DNA of 64,000 nucleotides from Staphylotrichum longicolle (GCA_019096155.1 JAHCVI010000006.1:1-64000); one strand, 5' to 3'; shown: positions 10,701 through 22,971, numbered from the stretch's first letter. The notes: generated by a model not told the origin, from the letters alone. Made by a program: numbers and translations.

Positions 10701-13700
10701 CCGGGGGTGCAGTGAACCTGGCGAGTGTCAATCAATATGCTGTCGGCGACCGTCCGCGGACAATCATCGACCTGCCCAACTATGTCTGGAACCACTCGAC
10801 CAAGTACTGGCATGAGAACGCTGCGAGCAAGGACTGGCGGTTCAAAAAGTACGTCAACCACGACCTGCTTGGCAGCAAAGTTCTCGGGACATCTTGGAAG
10901 GCGCCCACTTGGCGAAAGCTTCTCAACTTGGCCGACGTTCCATGGCTCAAGGACCACAAGATGGGGCCTGACGTGTTGATGCCCGGGTCTGGTTTCATCG
11001 CCATGGCACTGGAGGCCATATTCCAGAAGAGGCAAGCGTTGGACGGGGAGGTTGGGGCGGGCGCTGAGAACAACACTGCTAGTTCGGCCAACGACTTCTC
11101 CTACCGCTTCAGGAATGTCCGCTTTGAGAAGGCGCTGGTCCTCGAGGAGGGTAAAGACGCGACTATTTTGGTCTCGCTTACGCTCCAGCCTGGAAGCAAG
11201 GACTGGCACGAGTTCCGCGTTTCATCGTCCACTGACGACCTTCTTGTCGATCACTGCCATGGTCTCGTGCGAATTCAAGATCCTGTCGAGCAAACGCTTG
11301 AAGAGTCCCAAGCCCATGCTCTCCAATCACCCACCACTGGTCAACTGTGTACAAGGCCCAGAGCGAGATCGGCTACGGTTTTGGCCCGGCCTTCCAGAAA
11401 CTGTTGCAGGTCGAGTCAGTCAGCGGCCAGCGGCAATCCCGCAGCGTGGTTTCTTTGGATCCGCCGCCGTCCAAGTGGTCGCCGCAATCATACTACCTGT
11501 TCACCCAGCAGCCTTAGACGGCTGTTTCCAAACCGTGACCCCGGCCCTGTGGGCAGGCGAGAGAAGTTCCTTGAACGTTGTGGTGGTGCCTTCCATCATC
11601 GACAACCTCATCATCAACAAAGTCCCAACCCATCTCAGGGAGGGTTTGTCGGTGGCCGATTCGCAGTACTCCGGCCGTGGCCGGCTTGACGAAGCCAGGA
11701 GCTATTTCGCCAACTGTTCCGTTCATGACCCGGAAACGGGCGCTTTGCTCGTGCAGCTCGCTGGGCTTCGCTTCGCCAAGCTGGACACGGGTCTAAAGCC
11801 CGACCCACACACATTCGATCGGATTTCTTGGAAGCCGGATATCACTTTCCTGACCCGCGATCAACTGAACGCTCTACAGGCGCCGACGGGTGCGGACAAG
11901 GTCCAGCTTGTGGTTGACCTAATCGCGCATAAGAAACCGATACTGAAGGTCTTGGAAGTCAATCTCGACCCGATTGATGCGTCGTCATTGTGGCTGGAGG
12001 GCGGCGATGCATCGTCACGAGCGGCCTATGCGGCATACACTTTCTCCTCCTCGAGCGCCAAGAGCCTCGTTTCCGTGCAGACGAACCACGAGGCGGCGAG
12101 GGATGCCGAGTTCCACTTGCTAGATCTCGGCAAGGAAGCACTCGGGCTGTCCGAAGGCTCCAACGCATACGACCTCGTGATCATCAGATCCCCCGAGAAG
12201 CCAGATGTGGACGTTGGTGAAGTGCTCGAGGCCCTGAAGCCCCGTGTGTCTGAGAGATCATACGTCCTCCTGGTCCAAACCAATCAACTCGAATCAAGCT
12301 GGGGGACCGCCTCGAGCAGCGGAAGCGATGGCATCCCTGAAGTGTTGCCTACCCCAGGTACCCCGGAGGAGCTTGACTCTCTACTCCACTCTTCCGCAGG
12401 TTCTGCCGCGCCCGGCACGCCCGCCAGCTCCGTCAGCGAGAACGGAGGCGTCGAAGATGCGGAGAAGCTCAAGGCCAGCCTTGCCCAACAAGACCAGCGT
12501 GTTCCACTGGGGTCCGTGTCGGGCGTTCTCGAACTCCATGTATCCCAGAAAGTTGCGGAAATCGTCGCAGATGGCGCCATCAACGCCTACTTGGGAGTGC
12601 TTGACAGCGCAGAACCGGACGAACTCTCAGTTCCGGGCTCCGTTCATATTGTCCGGCTTGCCAATTCCACGCCTGAGATTCCAACCTCACTGAAGGAGGC
12701 ACTACAGGCAGCCAACTGGCAAATCTCGGAGGAGAAGAGCACATATGTCAAGGAAAATCTCCCGCCCGCCACCAACGCCATCCTCGTGCTCGACGAGTTG
12801 TGGCAGCCGCTTCTGTCAAAGGCAACACCCGACCAGTGGAAGGCCGTGCAAGCGCTGGCTGCCTCGGGCAAGCAGTTGCTCTGGGTGACGCAGGGCTCGC
12901 AGCTCGACCGCGTCACCAACCCGGAAAAGGCTCTCGCCCAGGGCCTGTTCCGCGTGGCTCGGATGGAAGACGCCAGCGCCCGTCTCGCGACGCTCGACGT
13001 GGCCGAAGTCGACGGTGCCGCGACGGGGTGGGCCATCGAGGCAGTGCTGCGGTCTTTGGTTGGCAGTGGCAACCAGTCCAAGACCTTCGTGGACTATGAG
13101 TTTGCGGAGCAGAACGGTGTGATACATGTGCACCGCGTGGTTCCTGACGCCGGGATCAACGCGTTTAGGAGAGCCGAGAGAGAAGGCGCCGAGCTTGAGG
13201 TGAAGAGTCTACATGGGACCAAGGTTCCGGTTTCGCTTCGAGCTGAGCGTATGGGCACGTTCCAAGGTCTTGTGTGGGCCGAAACCGCAACCGAAGAAAC
13301 CCCTGTGGACGAGGGCAAGGTCGAAGTTGAGGTCGCGGCTGCTGGTGTCAACTTCAAGGATGTGGCCGTGACGATGGGCATTGTTCCTGAGAACGAGTAC
13401 ACGCTTGGGTACGAAGCTGCCGGCGTGGTGAAGCGGGTCGGCTCTGGCGTGACCAAGTTCAAGGAGGGAGACCGCGTGTGTTTCTTGAACAACGGCAGCT
13501 ACGCGAACCGTCTGCAGGTTCCTGTTGGCCGCGCCCATGTCATTCCGGATTGGATGTCGTTTGAGGTTTGTGTTGATGTCACAACTCAGACTGCGAATGG
13601 AGCACTAACTCGACGTCTGCAGGAAGCGGCAACGATCCCTTCAGTGTACCTGGCGTCCATCTATTCGCTGTTTGACATTGCCAACCTGAGGGAAGGCCAA

Positions 13701-15604
13701 GTAAGAAAGCCGAACAACAATTTGAAGGGTAGACACTGACTGGTGACTAGACTGTCCTCATTCATTCCGCATCTGGCGGTGTTGGTCTCTCTGCCATCCA
13801 ATTGGCCCAGTACAAGAAAGCCGAGATCTTCGTCACAGTCGGAACTGAGGAGAAGCGCAGGTTCCTCAGTGACAACTATGGCATCGACCCGAGTCACATC
13901 TTCTCGTCTCGCAACACCGACTTTGCCAAGAGCGTCCTCCGCTTGACCAACGGTCGGGGTGTCGACGTCATCCTCAACTCCCTCACGGGCGAGATGCTTG
14001 ACGAGTCCTGGAGGATCTGTGCTGATGGCGGCACGTTTGTGGAGATTGGAAAGAAGGACATTGTCGACCGGAACAGCTTGTCGATGGAGCCCTTCGATCG
14101 GAACTGCTCGTTCCGAGCCATGGATTTCTCCTACACCAAGGACATCTCAGAACCCCTTATTGACAGGTAATTTTGCTCAAAGCTGGGACTTCAAGAGGAA
14201 GAGTTCGACTGACAAATGGCAGACTCTTGGACGACATTTTTGATCTCGTCGACGGTGGCCATGTCAAGCCCATCCAGCCCATCACCACGTTCGGTTTTGA
14301 CGATATTCCCTCAGCGCTCGCATACATCCGCAGCGGACGGCATATCGGCAAGGTTATCATCTCGAGCGGCGATGAGGATGTGCATGTTCCCATCAGGCCG
14401 GCAGTGCGCAGACTGGCGCTGCGCGCGGATGCTTCATATCTCATCGTCGGCGGCCTCCGGGGTCTCTGCGGCAACTTGGCAATTCACATGGCAAGCCACG
14501 GGGCTAGGCGGATCATCGTATGCTCGAGAAGCGGCCTTGGAGACGACGCATCACAGAAGACGCTCAGAAACTGCCTATCGTACGGCTGCGAGGTTGTCGA
14601 GGCGAAGGGTGATGTTGCCGACGAAGAGTTCGTACGGAGCGTGTTCCAGCAGGCTTCGCCCCCTATTGCCGGTGTGATCCAGGGAGCCATGATCTTGCGG
14701 GTAAGCTACTCCGTCGATACTTCTCGTTGGCTTTCAGACACTGACATGATCTGTAACGCAGGACAAACCATTCGAGACCATGACGCACGAAGAATACCAT
14801 GCCGCCATCTACGGCAAGGTCCAGGGCACATGGGCACTGCATCGCGTCTCGCTCGAGCAGCCGGAACCCCTCGACTTCTTCACTCTCCTCTCCAGCATCT
14901 CGGGCATCGTCGGCAAGAAGGGCCAGTCCAACTACTCGGCCGCAAACACCTTCCTCGACTCCTTCGCGTCCTATCGACACTCGCTGGGACTGCGCGCCAA
15001 CGCGGTCGATCTCGGTTTGATCGAAGACGTCGGCTACGTGGCCGAGCAGGGCGGCATGGACAGCCATTTCGACAAGCGGCAGTGGACGCCCATATACGAG
15101 GGCACGCTGCGGCGGATCCTGAGCCTCTCAGTGTTGCAGCAGAGCGAGCAGCCCATCAGCGCAACAGCCAGCGCGCAGCTGATAACGGGTGTCGGTTTCC
15201 CCTTGCCAGACGACTCGGACCTGAAGCGGGAGGCGCGGTTCGCGTACCTGTTTACGGCGGGCGGCGGATCGGCTGGTGGTGGTACAGACGGCGCCAGCGG
15301 TGGCGACCAGACCTTGCGTGCGTTCAAGATGATGCATAAGTCTGGGGCCGACGCAGCGTCGCTGGCGGGATTGGCGCAGGAGCTGTTGGCTGCGCAATTC
15401 ACCCGCATCTTGCGCCTGGAGACACCCATGGAACCGGCAAAGCCACTCATGGCGTACGGGTTGGACTCGCTGGCGGCGGTGGAGCTGCGGAACTGGGTCC
15501 GGTCCGAGCTGGGCGCGGAACTGACCACGTTGGACATTACGAACGCGAGCTCGCTGATCGCGTTGGGCGACAAGCTGGTGGCCAAGCTGCCGGCGCTGGC
15601 TTGA
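7794..15604 (+). CDS. Highly reducing type I polyketide synthase, KS-AT-DH-(degenerate MT)-ER-KR-ACP; two apparent frameshifts
   Basis: Iterative polyketide synthase, about 2436 aa after correction. Exons: 7794-8199, 8280-8845, 8910-8993, 9059-9182, 9252-13565, 13623-13700, 13751-14166, 14223-14700, 14762-15604. KS: active Cys in DTACSGSL, His in ECHGTGT and KSNVGH. AT: GHSSGE near residue 640. DH: DHKMGPDVLMPG near 960 and HPAALDG near 1150. ER (about 1740-2060): NADPH loop HSASGGVGLSAIQ. KR near 2070: GGLRGLCG in place of GGxGGLG, with SNYSAANTFLDSFASY downstream. ACP: YGLDSLAAVELRNW near 2390. Between DH and ER, KVLEVNLDPID sits where a methyltransferase should show its GxGxG SAM motif, so the MT looks inactive. 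Exon 5 needs two single C insertions (near 11334 and 11496); corrected exons then sum to 2437 codons. The ACP is C-terminal with no thioesterase, consistent with release by the neighbouring hydrolase. As read, the DH is interrupted, so the gene is either inactive or carries two errors. Confidence 0.93.
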
Positions 15605-15756
15605 GAAGGTCGGGCTTAGGCAAGGACCAGGATCAGGGGAGGCCACGACGGGGAGGGGATGTGCTCTGGAACGACGATATGACTCATTTTCTCTTATTGT
15701 TTCGTGATATTCATAGAGTAAGAGCACTCACAACTGCACCACACTCACTTCAATCT

Positions 15757-16872
15757 CTACTCAAGTAGAGGTCCACTGCCTTGCACGCCCAGGTCATCCC
15801 CTTTGCCGCCGTAGTTGGGAGGCAGCTTCTCTCCGAGACCGGAGACCTTGCTCGTCGGAAATTCCAGAGCTAGCCCACCGCCATTTGACATTGGGTGGAA
15901 CTTCTTGATGGTCTTGGCGGCGACAAAGAGCTTCATGAAGCTGTAGACAAATCCCATGATGGCGGGGACATTGACGAAGAACTTCTCCTTGAGCAGCTCC
16001 GGGTAGTTCTGGGCAAACACCTTGATGGTCTCTGCGCTGGCCGACCGGACATGAGGTGATTGGCGGAGAAAGCTGATGGACTTGTAGTCGTGGACCTGGA
16101 ACATCTTGTAGGGGTCATAGTCGGCTGTTATCGGCTTGGTGGCGGATGAGATGTCCAGGTCCTGGAGAGCGAGTTCCATAAGGGCGACTCTCCATTCCAG
16201 GAACCTGATAAAAGCATGTTAGCGACCCGGGGAACATCGCGCCACGGGCTCGTCGCGGTCCACTCACTCCTCGAGGTTGCCAAAAGTGTCATCGATGGAT
16301 TTGGCGCCGCCGTAGATATTCCAGGTGAAGACTTCCTTGCCCTCCGGGTCGGTGGATCCCTCTTGGACATACTTTGTGACGTAGCCCAGGCCGTCGAACT
16401 TGGTTTTGCTGAAAGCCTTCTTGACGAGCTCCAAGGGCTTCGTCTTGGCTCGCCATTCCAGCGTCTTGGTCAGCTGGTCCTTGGCCTTGACGAGATCGCC
16501 ATCGTTGGCGTTGAGATACTTCTGCAAGACGATGCGGGTGGGGATGTGGGTCTCAGGGTCGGCAAGAGTGACTCCCCAGATTTCCGGGTGTCCGCTGGCT
16601 TTGGCGAGGGCCCACAGCTGAGTGATGGGTGTGGTTTCGACGGTGGGTTCCTCTGTCCCGGCGGCGGATGGGACCGCTTCCGCCGTCGCCGGAGTGCCGG
16701 AGGGGACCGGGGTGGCCGAAACTTCGGTGCCGGTGGCGGTCTTTGTGGCGTCCGGTGTGGAGACTGCGTCCGCTGTTGTTGTCGCAATCGGGGTCGTTGT
16801 TGGACTGGCAGTAACAGTTGGAGCCACAGTTGGGACCGCAGTTGGTTCGGGTTGTTGCTCCGCGGCGCTCAT
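15757..16872 (-). CDS. SFH5: Sec14-like phosphatidylinositol transfer protein (CRAL-TRIO), Sfh5 type
   Basis: Two exons (16872-16268 and 16204-15757; 63-nt intron) give 350 aa. The first hundred residues are a low-complexity Ala/Pro/Thr-rich tail. The CRAL-TRIO N-domain follows (PTRIVLQKYLNANDGDLVKAK, LEWRAKTKPLELV), then the lipid-binding lobe, including MFQVHDYKSISFLRQ and FFVNVPAIMGFVYSFMKLF. The C-terminus carries LPPNYGGKG, a conserved ending. Sfh5 proteins exchange phosphatidylinositol at ER-plasma membrane contacts; some yeast members bind haem. The acceptor ATCAG at 16205 and donor GTGAGT at 16267 keep frame. The start at 16872 follows an upstream in-frame ATG at 16902; I prefer the inner one because SAAEQ is a more usual N-terminus. 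The gene is convergent with the PKS, only about 150 bases away, and is likely housekeeping and not part of the cluster. Confidence 0.85.
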
Positions 16873-18192
16873 TTTGACGGGGTTTTGCAACGCGAAAGGC
16901 AAACTTTGCTTAGTGTTGTTAAGATGTCCGAAACACAGCTGAAAAGTTCATCACCTCTTCTCGTCAGTTGCCGATGAGTGCTGTGGCGGTCAGAGTTGCG
17001 TGAGCGTCGCGTGTCGGTCCGTGATGTTTTGTGGGTCGTGCCTGGCCTTTCTGTGCCTTTGTCAGCTGTCAGGTGTCCCCCATTGGCTTGTGCCTGAGCC
17101 GCCCCACTCGGGAATTTAGGCAGCATCCGAGTCTCCACCCCTCCTTCAACTCGACCAATGTTGAACTGATTCAGCAAGCACTGGAAGGTGTCGCTGCGAG
17201 CTCAAACACAGTGGTTGTCTTCAATCCAGTTATTAACGTCGCGCAGGGCATCAACAGCGAAGAGATGCTGTATCGATGCCCCATGCGCGACTTTCTTACT
17301 GGGAATTGTCATACCATTCCGAAGATCGGGTTTCCTCAAACCCGGGCCGGAATGAGGATCTGAGGCGTGAATATTGATCAAGCCTGGAATCCTCTGGCAG
17401 CTGGAACCGCCTCAAGACGGAAAGGAGACAATCAGACCACCATGGAAGCCTTCCTGCAAGCAAGCGTTCCCGGACGCTGGCGCCGCCGCACTTTAACACG
17501 ACCCCTCTTGCCGCGGCCTTTCCAAAGCCCAAACCGCCCAACAACTGTCTCAGCCGCTCATTTCATATCATCACAACCGCACATGTCGACGGATGGCGAT
17601 GGGACATGGCTGGGCTGAGGCGGAACTCTCCGCCCGTCTCGTCGCAGCTGACTTGAAACGTGAAACATGGCTCCTCCCAACTCGCGGCTCGCGAGCCGGT
17701 TAGGGGTGGCGGATGGCCCGAAATCAACGTCATGCGCGGCAGCACCGTGACACTGGAAACGGGGAACCTATTAAGAGGGCTCAAAACCCGGTATTCGGGT
17801 GCGTTGTCGTCGGCGCAAATGCAGCCGGGCGCTTGGTGGGATAAATTACCCGCCCCTGGCCACGGTCCGACGACCCCGGCTCTTTACCCATTAGGGTGCC
17901 AAGGAGCACCCACCGAACTTCCAGATCAAGCATCACGGAGCTTCGCGCCTCAGGGATGGAGATGGCCGCCCGGCAACGGTATTTGGAGCCGCGAAAGCTT
18001 AGCTACATTGGCAGCGGAGCCAAGAATCTGGAGCCGGGGCGCCCACCACATATAAATGCCGAAAGCCCCCCAATGACCTGGCGGTTGTCGTTTGATATCT
18101 CGTCTTGACTGTCAAGCGGCATCTCTCCCTTCCAGACCCAGTCCCTGCTTGATCTTCCGTACCTGCACAAACCCCTGCAACCATTCGCAGCC
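16873..18192. other. Intergenic, divergent promoters of SFH5 and the Cip1-like gene
   Basis: The 1.3-kb stretch has no coding frame with a recognisable domain. Several overlapping short frames (17031-17618) are low quality. It should hold both promoters. Carbon-responsive CreA or XlnR sites would be expected for the cellulose-related gene, but I did not find a clear cluster of them by eye. Confidence 0.45.
18051..18057 (+). promoter_or_regulatory. TATA box of the Cip1-like gene
   Basis: The sequence CATATAAATG around 18049-18058 contains TATAAAT, 136 bases before the start codon at 18193. That is a plausible core-promoter spacing for a strongly expressed secreted protein, leaving roughly a 100-base leader rich in C and T. 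Confidence 0.6.
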
Positions 18193-19348
18193 ATGGTCCG
18201 CCAAACAGCTCTCCTCGCCGTCGCCTCGGGGCTGGTCTCGCTTTCATCTGCCCAGGTCTCCAATGACTTCGAGAGCGGATGGGACCAGACGGCGTGGCCC
18301 ACTTATGCTCCTGACTGCAACCAGGGCGGCAAGATAACCCTCGACAGCACGACCGCCCACAGCGGCAAGAACTCCATCCGGGTTGACGGCGCTGGTGGTT
18401 ATTGCGGCCATATTTTCTTCGGCACAAACAATGTCCCGAGCGGCGATCTATATGTTAGGGCTTATGTGTAAGTCGACCAGGCCACGCGTAGTGGGATCAG
18501 TCATGAGTGCTATGCGCAAGAAGGACTGAGCACAAGGCTGATACACTTTCACTTGTAGCAAGGCGTCCAAGGGCTTCACTGATTCCCACGTCACCTTCAT
18601 CACCATGCCCGACCCCGCCCAGGGCACCAACAAGCATCTCCGCATTGGCGGCCAGAGCAAGATTCTGATGTTCAACCGCGAGTCCGACGATGCCACCCTC
18701 CCCGAGCTGTCGCCACAAGGCATTGCCAGCTCGGCCGCCCTTCCCGCCGGTAGCTGGGAGTGCTTCGAGTACCACGTCGGCACCGACGGCACGATTGAGA
18801 CTTGGCTGAACGGCGCTGCGGTTGCTGGTCTGACCGTGGGACCTGGCATCACCAACAACAACGCCGGCGGTTGGGGCCGTAGCACCATCAAGCCCAAGCC
18901 TTCGGGCGTCTACTTCGGCTGGGAGTCGTATGGCGGCGACACCAACACTTTCTGGTACGACGATATCGTTATCAGCTCGTCGCGCATTGGATGCTCCGGC
19001 TCCGGCTCTGGTGGCTCGAGCAGCGCCGCCCCTAGCAGCACGAGCACCTCAGCCGCTGTCCCGTCGACGACTCTCATCAGATCTACCACGACCAAAGCCT
19101 CTTCGACCACCAAGGCCTCGTCGACCACCACTTCTACGAGCAGCGCTGCGCCCGCCACCTCGACTGCAAGCAGCGGTGGCTGCACGGCCTCCCAGTGGTC
19201 GCAGTGTGCCGGTATCAACGTGAGTTCTCGCGGTCTTCACTCAAAGAATTAGGTTGCTGACGAGTTGTTTTAGTACACCGGCTGCAAGACCTGCGCTGCG
19301 CCGTACACTTGCAAGTACCTGAACGACTACTACTCCCAGTGCCTGTAA
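18193..19348 (+). CDS. cip1: Cip1-like secreted protein with C-terminal cellulose-binding module (CBM1)
   Basis: Three exons (18193-18467, 18559-19219, 19274-19348) sum to 337 codons, 336 aa. A signal peptide (VRQTALLAVASGLVSLSSA) precedes a beta-jelly-roll domain with DFESGWDQTAWP, APDCNQGGK, GGYCGHIFFGTN, HVTFITMPDPAQG and KHLRIGGQS, which closely match Trichoderma reesei Cip1 as I know it. A Ser/Thr linker follows, then CBM1: CTASQWSQCAGIN...CKTCAAPYTCK...YYSQCL, with the aromatic residues and cysteines expected for cellulose binding. The last intron splits the CBM1. Cip1 is co-induced with cellulases and structurally resembles glucuronan lyases; its exact substrate is uncertain. It is secreted and expected to act on plant cell wall. 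The frame is intact. Confidence 0.92.
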
Positions 19349-20944
19349 GGATCCGGGCTGGTGAGCTGCCAACAACACGTACATAAGGGTCTCTCTGTAC
19401 ATAGAACTTCCACTTCTTGTCCATACTTGATGCATGCTTGGTCCTAGACCAAGCGACAGACTGTAAATAAAGTCGCTTTTGTCCCTATTCGCTCCAACGC
19501 CTCGTCTCCAACCTCTCAGAGTGATGTAGGAGCAGAAAGAAGATACCAGGAGTCCAACGCACGTACTTTTGTAGTTACGATCTCGACACTGTGCGAGATG
19601 CGAGAGAGAAACCACCATCATTTACTGAACCAATCGGGACTCAAATTCCAAGATGCATGGCCGTCCTGGAAACCAGTTACTGTCCGTTCCCATCTGCAGT
19701 TGAACGTGGTTGGAGCACGCCTGAAACCAAGGCATGGTACCCACAGGCCTCGGAAGCAGCTGCAACTTGGCCGGCCCGGCCACCAACGCCACCAGCGGCA
19801 TTGGTTCCAATAGTTTGGGCGGTCACGGCGGGCCGGAGGGAATGCATGCTGGCTTGCCGGGATTGCGTCGTTGCCATATCGCCGTCAGCGCATCCGCGCG
19901 CTCCTGGTTTTCAGGCACCATCGAATGACACATCCAGGGATGGTGGGCTGTTTCCAGTTTCCAGACGTGGAGTCCGCCGGAACAGATATAGCGGTGTACA
20001 AGACGCCGATCACACCAGATACTAGGTAGTCAGTCTTTCGGTCTATTCAAGTACGGAAACTGAACACGCCATTTGACATTTGATCCTCAGTCTCAGATAT
20101 TGTTGCGTTTGGGCGGCCGAGCAGAGCAGTGGAAAATGTCTAGGCAGCCGATTTCCCAATTGGTTCAGTTATCGGATGTTCGGTGCGCATTCCAACGGCA
20201 ACATGTCTCAAGCTCTTCGTACTCACAAACTTCTTCGGGACCGGCCACTCCCATGCTCGCCGAGCTCGAGACGCTCCAGACGAAAAGTCCACGTTCAACG
20301 CAACAGCAGCGTCGGAGCCCCCAAGAGATGAAGCACTACCACTCAAACCTCCAGAAGCCTCTCAACAGGGGTTGCCCCGCTCGGATACCTTTGAGCTGCA
20401 GCTCCGGGCGGGAGCCCATGCGCAGAGCAGCCGGCATCCGCCAACAAGACCAGGATGCCCGGGATTAGGACAGCTCGTTCAGGCGGGCCGAGCCCTCTCT
20501 CGACTGTCAGGGCCAACCGGCGAGACCGAGACACTGCAGTGCGGTTTGCCAATAGTTGCAGCGATTCTGCAGTTGGTGCGCAGAGCGGGACGAGCCCAGT
20601 TGGTGGTGTTTCAATTGTGGACTGTGTCAGGCTTGCATTCCAACCACTAATATTGTGGTTTCCCAACCATCCTATTGTTCAGCTCCACCACACATTTTCA
20701 CTAAGAAGGAACGGGGACTGTGGCAGACGCTTCTTCTTTGATATTGTTACATTTTTCTGATGATGGCGGGGCCGCAACTTTTCGGAATTCACATCTTGAT
20801 GGGCATGATGGTGAGGTTTCTAGGGGTATAACAACCATTCGTTTTCGCCCTTCCGCCAGCAGTGTAAGTTTCTCCTGTCCGCAGTGCAACTCACTGTAAG
20901 ATACAGAATTCTAACTGAGAGTGTCAGTTTTTCCCGTTTCAACT
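19349..20944. other. Intergenic, 1.6 kb, with a possible gene remnant near 20.1-20.75 kb
   Basis: No complete gene is recognised. A short plus-strand frame at 20556-20741 reads RFCSWCAERDEPSWWCFNCG followed by LCQACI, a regular CxxC pattern that could be one zinc-binding exon, preceded by AG acceptor candidates at about 20554-20561. I found no supporting upstream exon with a domain. The rest looks non-coding. Confidence 0.35.
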
Positions 20945-22301
20945 ATGAAATCAGCATTGTGGCTTGCTCTCCATCTCCACCTGGCCTGGAGTTCACCTCT
21001 GGCTGGACCTCAACCTGCCTGGGACCCTGTTCCTCAGGAACTACACCCCGGCTTTCAGCTGGGCGATCTCTCCAAGCGTGGTGGTCAAGGCCATGGTGGT
21101 CATGGTCAGGGGCGGCCCGTGAATATCGACCTATCTGTGTGGGGACAAAACCCCGGCGTTGAGCTGCAATGGTACGGTGAGATTACAGTTGGCACCCCCC
21201 CGCAAAAGTTGTAAGTGTATACGCCGCTGGTCCCTTCAAGTTCTTGCTCACACATCATAGCAAGCTCATCTTCGACACGGGTGCGTCCATGATGCTGATT
21301 GCCCACAAGAACTGCACGACCTGCGGCAACGAGCCCCTCTACGACCCATCCAAATCCAGCACTCTCGCCGCTGCCGGGATACAAGATCTTGGCGACTTTC
21401 AACAGTGGAGGCGGTGGCACGAGGGGCGGCAACGAAACCCAAGGCGGAAACTGCACTGCTCTCACCGACGTAGTCCGCATGGGCGGCCGCGGCGTGACGG
21501 CCGACTTCTTGGCCTGCGACACGTACTCGTCCGGCTTGCGGGACCAGGACCCAGACGGCCTGTTTGGCATGCCCTCAACACCCTACGCAAACTGGATGTT
21601 TCTCGACAACTCCACCCGCCACACACCCGTCTACTGGCATCTCGTCCAAAGCGGTCAGATTCCCAGCGCCGAGTTCGGCATCTCCATGGTGGCAGACCGC
21701 AAGGGCCCGAACGGTCGTGCGGGCGTCATCACCCTCGGCGGCACCGATCGTTCACAGTACATCCCCGGCACGCTCAAGAAGATCCCACTCAACTGGCCAC
21801 TGTCCGAGTCCCGCTGGCGCTGGGTCGTCGACGTGCGCGGCGCACGTGTCGAAGGGTTCACGCTGACCAACTCGACCGACGCGGTCACTCTCGTCGACAC
21901 GGGCTTCCCCACATCGTGACGCCCGACCGCAACACCACCGCCGAGTTGTACGGCCGCCTGTCGCCCCAGTTCCGGCATCTGGACGAGTTCGGCGCGTGGG
22001 CGCGCCGTGCGCCGTGGTGGACCGCGCAGCACGCGACGTCACCTTCACGGTTGGCAGCGCGGAGCAGAAGACGGACGTCGTGGTCAAGAAGAAGTACTTC
22101 AACGTGGGTGAGTATCCGGGTATGCCGGGAATCTGCCAGGGCGTGTACGCAGACCCGGCACGGCCCGCGCGCGAGCCCATCAACGGCCGCCCGGCGTGGA
22201 TCTTCGGGAGCCCCTGGCTCAGGTCGTATTACACGGTGTGGAATGGCGTGGATCGGACGCTGGGGTTTGCGACCCCTGCTCACAAGGACTGGAACAGTTG
22301 A
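20945..22301 (+). pseudogene. Secreted pepsin-like aspartic protease (A1), three frameshifts
   Basis: Exon 1 (20945-21210) has a signal peptide (KSALWLALHLHLAWSSPLA) and a propeptide ending near KRGGQGHGGHGQG, then WYGEITVGTPPQKF. Intron 21211-21260 joins in frame to exon 2, with the first active-site motif FDTGAS and a Cys pair (NCTTCGNEPLYDPSKSSTL). The second catalytic motif is VDTGF near 21900, and the tail is GSPWLRSYYTVWNG. Three single-base changes break the frame: near 21370 (+1), a C run at 21907-21910 (loss, right after the second DTG) and a G run at 21998-22000 (loss). Corrected length is 435 aa, normal for the family. As read the protein stops just after the second catalytic Asp, so it would be inactive. 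It may instead be an intact gene with sequence errors. No GPI signal is visible at the C-terminus. Confidence 0.85.
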
Positions 22302-22971
22302 TTAGTCCATTGACTCGCAACTGCGGAGAGCCGTCAGGGGTTTCCATTGGAATAGGGTTATTTCAGGGAAAACGGGTTGATGCTGCAAACACTGAATGAG
22401 GACGTCTTTTTTATTTTTCTCACATTCCTTTGCTGCAGGATCAGTGACCTGAATAAATCCAGAGCCCACCGACCATCATTTTCTGAAGAAGTGACGGGTG
22501 AGACATTTCAGAGACATGCGTCGGGTGACAGGGGCGCAGGGCCGGGGATTGGTCGCCTGCCCCCTCAGTGTGCCCCTCCCACGTGCCAAACAGACCGACT
22601 GGACGAGGCTTGTTCCGAGTGTGTGGGAAAGAGCACCACTGAAGGCTGCATCAGAACGTCTTAAAAATGTCATTTCTCCTTCGGTGTCAAGGTCAGTCGC
22701 AGTTGTGGGATTGGCAAAGTGAACAACTCAGGAACCACCTGGGAACCCCAGCTGGCCCAGAAAGGCGTCGGTCAAGGTGACTTGAATGTGTGCCAGATGA
22801 TGGAAAGAAAAGCATATAACTTGAGTTGCTCAGTGAAACCCAACATGTCAAAGGCACTGCTTCTTTCTCACTGGCAATTTTGAACTGCCCACCATATCAA
22901 CACAAAAACCAAACACTCAAGAAGACCCATTGCACCCCAGCACAGAATCGTCTCCTCGTCCCCCAAACAAC
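22302..22971. other. Intergenic
   Basis: No domain-bearing frame was seen. A TATA-like CATATAAC at about 22812-22819 lies some 150 bases before the small Cys/His-rich gene, and the last 100 bases before its ATG are rich in CA and CAA as in fungal leaders. Confidence 0.4.
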
